In this document: in pieces, positions 6,901-8,404 of the stretch | Layout of the letters: each line of letters opens with the position of its first letter | Position numbering within the stretch: the first letter of the stretch is position 1 | DNA from: CAYOLL01 sp964404765 [NCBI: uncultured Gemmatimonadota bacterium] | GTDB taxonomy: Bacteria > 4572-55 | Reading direction: 5' to 3' | Length of the DNA stretch: 8,404 nucleotides | Assembly: GCA_964404765.1 (NCBI GenBank) | Contig: CAYOLL010000229.1 | Span: 1-8,404, forward strand | Translations under genes and position numbers: made by a program | Notes under the pieces: model-generated | Databases searched by the model: none | Told to the model about the DNA's origin: nothing | The model's input: the letters and a program-made list of their open reading frames with translations, nothing else

Positions 6901-8330
6901 TCCGGGCGATTGATACGGAGCAGGAGTTTTTTAGCGGCATTCATGGCGGCGGGTCAATTGCCTTTTCGCCGGATGGCCGGCGTGTGGCGATTCGGACGGG
7001 AACGAACACGCTGCGTGTTATGAGCTTTGAATCCTCCATTCTGGTCAAAAAAGGGGAAGCGCATCAGCAACCGCGACCGGATGCTATGGCCGAGCCATTA
7101 GCCCCGAAGGCAAAACCAATCGCTGCTGCGCCGCCGGTGATAGAAGCACATCAACCCAAACCGCAGCCGATTCCGGAACCGCCCAAAGTTGAGGAAAAAC
7201 CAAAGCCGGTTGTTGTCCCGGACGCGCCCAAGCCACAGCCGAAACCGAAGGAACCCGCGCCAAAACCGGAAAAAATCGAAGCCCCGAAGCCAAAAGAAGC
7301 GCCGGAACCGGTCCCTTATCGTGAGCCCGAACCCGAAGAAAAAACCCGTTGGCTGCCGATCATTGCGATGTTGCTCATCACTATTTTATTGCTGGTAGCC
7401 GTCATCTTTTTTTACGGGGATAAATTTAAATCCAGCGAGGAAGTTCAGCAGCCGATTCAACCGGCGCCGCAACAGCCGGTGGAAGCGCCCAAGCGCGAGC
7501 CAACCTTTGAGACCGTCAGCGGTGTTATTGACGCTTTTGAAAAAGTTGACGCCGATATTTATCAGCTTCATATCAAAGAATCGGCGACATCGACCATACG
7601 AATCTGGGCAACCATCGGCCAAAACACAGGTTCGTTTAAATTTGACGAAAAATGTAAGGGGTCAAAGATTCGCGCTTTTGGCTCTTGGACCGGCGACGAA
7701 AAAGGCCCAAAACTCTTTGCAACGCAGATTGACCTGATTAGTCAAAAAGAGTATGAAGACGCTGTACGGGAAAAAGCCAAAGTCGCCCAGGCGCCGCGCG
7801 CGCCGGAGCTGCCCTTGCCGCAAAGTGACGTAACAGCCCAGACGCCATCAACCGCCGAGCGGCTCAAACCGGCGACAATGCCGTCTGTCCCGGCGGATAC
7901 ATCGTTAGCGCCCATACCAACCCCACCGACCGGAACATCGGGCAGCACAGAGACCGCAACATCTGCGCCGGGCGTTGAGTACAATCCTTATAAGCCGCCG
8001 GAAGCAACCGAGCCGATCAAGGATATCAGCAATGAGCCGCAGTTTGTTGCCTATGACGAGCCCCCCATGCCGGTCAAAAAAGTGTCCCCGGCTTATCCGG
8101 AAATTGCCCGAAAAGCCGGCTTTGAAGGCCGAGTTATCATTAATATCCTGGTAGATGTGGATGGCAAAGTCAAGAATGCCGTGGTGCTGAAAGATGTCCC
8201 GAATTCCGGTTTTGGCGAGGCCGCTGTTGCCGCAGCCAAGCAGTGGGAATTTCTGCCGGCAATCTATCAAGGCAAGCCCATCAAAGTCTGGACTTCGCAG
8301 ACGTTTAAGTTTGATAAGGCGAAAAAGTAA
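3966..8330 (+). CDS. Giant TPR / double WD40 propeller / single-TM / OB-like / TonB C-terminal domain protein
   Basis: 1454 residues, no signal peptide; start supported by AAAGG at 3955-3959, six bases upstream. Domains seen: seven TPRs (about 23-266); Ala/Pro/Lys linker (270-315); first WD40 propeller of seven blades (322-627) with clear FSPDG..ASGS.D.T...W repeats, e.g. LWDV at 355-358; helical insert (628-714); second, more diverged seven-bladed propeller (716-1024); Pro/Lys/Glu-rich region (1030-1128); one hydrophobic helix beginning WLPIIAMLL (1129-1150); an OB-fold-like beta domain (about 1180-1259); Pro/Thr-rich spacer; TonB C-terminal domain (about 1365-1454) with SPAYPEIARKAGFEGRV and AAKQWEFLPA. 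Known: TPR and WD40 bind proteins, and TonB domains contact outer-membrane proteins. Inferred topology: residues 1-1128 in the cytoplasm, the rest in the periplasm, so it could link a cytoplasmic assembly to the outer envelope. The helix has no His, unlike ExbB-driven TonB. No exbB/exbD or receptor gene is adjacent. Domain calls are firm; the role is unknown. Confidence 0.93.
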   Translation: MSESKEQISQAIQQYREALKKDPNDAKTHHLLATMLYKNNIELPEAKKHFQQAVKLKPDFIEAHYGLATLLSTRLKEYEPARLHFEKVLDLNPNAAAAQFGFAQLLAEQFKEYELARIHFQKAINLNPNLFQAHYQIARLYYDFLDDTEKAKEHFLQVIKINPKYSRALSDLGYLHEKKLKNYEEAQKYYQNALKADPNESVAAYNLAQLYHLQLQDLQKARAMYLRTIEIDPKFSDAFLGLALTQHSLKDVDLARKNYLKACELNADLRTPQNDQLFTAKSAPVKPAATPAKDAPVKATAPAATPEPAEKIPDGLTNLKEVFSFIGHMDRLTGVTFSPDGKLVASSSIDKTIHLWDVSRGRKSRILNENSDIFAIGFSKGGQKLYCAIGNAANPENPSGAITVWSLTKGDTIAVYERGLDIPHCLAMSSDGNALVAGYRSGAVKLWDLNSDRKLHTLNGHTGPVQCVAYSSGNRLVASGSADKTVRIWDTLHGKQVLELSGHLDAVDCLAFSPDGQLIASGSFDRTIRCWEVLTGKNVLTITNLGKPVRGLTFSREGHLLIGALGFSGRSGDEVPAVKIFETATGNPMAELSEFMGDVISLCLSPDGKQIAGACSDKAVRLWSFNYEPLDEKTLTQTTRTRADNLNNDFQKTFQDYIITDEGCKKEVSGLLNQARALMLKDKYEDFVNSILLTQAAWLSMRYFMTDLRSLKEFHEFQEAPVAHTFLPDSERIACWSQNKDKRGELTLYDLRTRQQSQKFLLKNVSKESFHPGGFSFSAGSKFLAYVYDKATVKLLNVEDGKETATIKLKCDSIQDLVLSPDGRWLAASHITTGRDKEQVMVVQLIEIASGQAADLFYGRSQPITCLAFSKDGEYVVGGSTDETVSLWDVASKTNRWKIKVHEGTKGVIKLLFMPGGKMLASMANKPERGDILLLDPGGPRVVRTLLEHQEPLLDLVFSADGKLMGYAYGNAEGRGICIRAIDTEQEFFSGIHGGGSIAFSPDGRRVAIRTGTNTLRVMSFESSILVKKGEAHQQPRPDAMAEPLAPKAKPIAAAPPVIEAHQPKPQPIPEPPKVEEKPKPVVVPDAPKPQPKPKEPAPKPEKIEAPKPKEAPEPVPYREPEPEEKTRWLPIIAMLLITILLLVAVIFFYGDKFKSSEEVQQPIQPAPQQPVEAPKREPTFETVSGVIDAFEKVDADIYQLHIKESATSTIRIWATIGQNTGSFKFDEKCKGSKIRAFGSWTGDEKGPKLFATQIDLISQKEYEDAVREKAKVAQAPRAPELPLPQSDVTAQTPSTAERLKPATMPSVPADTSLAPIPTPPTGTSGSTETATSAPGVEYNPYKPPEATEPIKDISNEPQFVAYDEPPMPVKKVSPAYPEIARKAGFEGRVIINILVDVDGKVKNAVVLKDVPNSGFGEAAVAAAKQWEFLPAIYQGKPIKVWTSQTFKFDKAKK
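4032..4763 (+). repeat. Seven tandem TPR-coding units, period 105 bp
   Basis: Residues 23-266 fall into seven consecutive units each opening with P-(N/D/K) and closing with a (K/D/E)(L/I/A)(K/N/D) helix end. Six units are 35 residues long, one more than the canonical 34, with the extra residue in the turn between helices A and B (for example LSTRLKEYEPARLHF). The seventh is 34. Units two and three are also alike in DNA: AAAGAATACG recurs at 4191 and 4296, exactly 105 bases apart, followed by near-identical GAGC(C/T)GGCCCG, so these two arose by relatively recent internal duplication. Confidence 0.9.
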
Positions 8331-8367
8331 GGAACGTCGATGAAATAACTTTTGGAATAAATGCGCC

Positions 8368-8404
8368 GGGTTGTGTGACCCTAAGGGTTTTGCTTTTTAA
8401 CCCT
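8368..8404 (+). terminator. Possible terminator with alternative hairpins downstream of the large gene
   Basis: Seen: ACCC (8378-8381) can pair with GGGT (8385-8388) over a TAA loop, followed by TTTGCTTTTT, a weak terminator shape. The same bases have rival partners: GGGT (8368-8371) with ACCC (8378-8381), and AGGGTT (8384-8389) with AACCCT (8399-8404), the latter reaching the window edge. All stems are short (4-6 pairs), so this is a tentative call. The rest of 8331-8367 holds no gene. Confidence 0.3.

Noticed and set aside
7053-7349. Frame-shifted and antisense open frames over the Pro/Lys-rich region, including a Lys/Arg/Ser-rich one at 7189-7398
   Set aside because: Low-complexity CCG/AAA-rich coding sequence keeps other frames open; the main 1454-residue frame is continuous and domain-supported.
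1-8404. tRNA, rRNA, CRISPR array, insertion sequence or integrase
   Set aside because: No cloverleaf, conserved rRNA text, regularly spaced short repeats, transposase motif or terminal inverted repeat was seen on either strand.

Overview
The window is bacterial, densely coded, and every gene I can support lies on the + strand. No rRNA, tRNA, CRISPR array, insertion sequence or integrase is visible. The source is probably a Gram-negative bacterium. The large last gene has a single internal membrane segment and a TonB-type C-terminal domain, which implies an outer membrane. Its 'EPPMPVKKVSPAYPEIARKAG' style of TonB domain resembles those of the FCB group and neighbouring candidate phyla (Bacteroidota/Ignavibacteria/Calditrichota/KSB1-like). 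That placement is a recollection of family style, not a search result, and is weak.

Layout. (1) 3-701: the C-terminal part of a DUF262 (GmrSD/COG1479-type) protein with an HNH nuclease domain, cut by the window edge. It looks more AT-rich than its neighbours. (2) 764-1546: truA, tRNA pseudouridine synthase A. (3) 1547-1633: a non-coding interval with a strong hairpin nested in a second inverted repeat and followed by a T-run, probably a terminator or structured leader. (4) 1662-2189 and 2192-2635: a macrodomain (ADP-ribose / O-acetyl-ADP-ribose hydrolase type) followed two bases later by a hotdog-fold acyl-CoA thioesterase, evidently one operon. (5) 2722-3714: an FkbM-family methyltransferase. 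(6) 3699-3821: a second, 93.5% identical copy of the last 123 bp of the thioesterase gene, overlapping the 3' end of the FkbM gene. (7) 3844-3872: a good sigma-70-like promoter. (8) 3966-8330: one 1454-residue protein with seven TPRs, two seven-bladed WD40-like propellers, a Pro/Lys-rich stretch, one membrane helix, an OB-fold-like domain, a Pro-rich spacer and a TonB C-terminal domain. (9) 8331-8404: short downstream region with alternative hairpins.

Two things stand out. First, the FkbM gene sits between two direct copies of the thioesterase 3' end in a 1186-bp period. This looks like a gene inserted by recombination at the 3' end of a host gene, which stayed intact. Second, the giant TPR-WD40-TonB protein puts about 1100 residues of protein-interaction repeats in the predicted cytoplasm and a TonB-like domain in the predicted periplasm. 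Its membrane helix lacks the His that ordinary TonB uses with ExbB/ExbD. It may be an uncharacterised trans-envelope scaffold or sensor rather than a standard energy transducer. The remaining genes are housekeeping or commonly scattered accessory genes, with no obvious shared pathway beyond the macrodomain/thioesterase pair.
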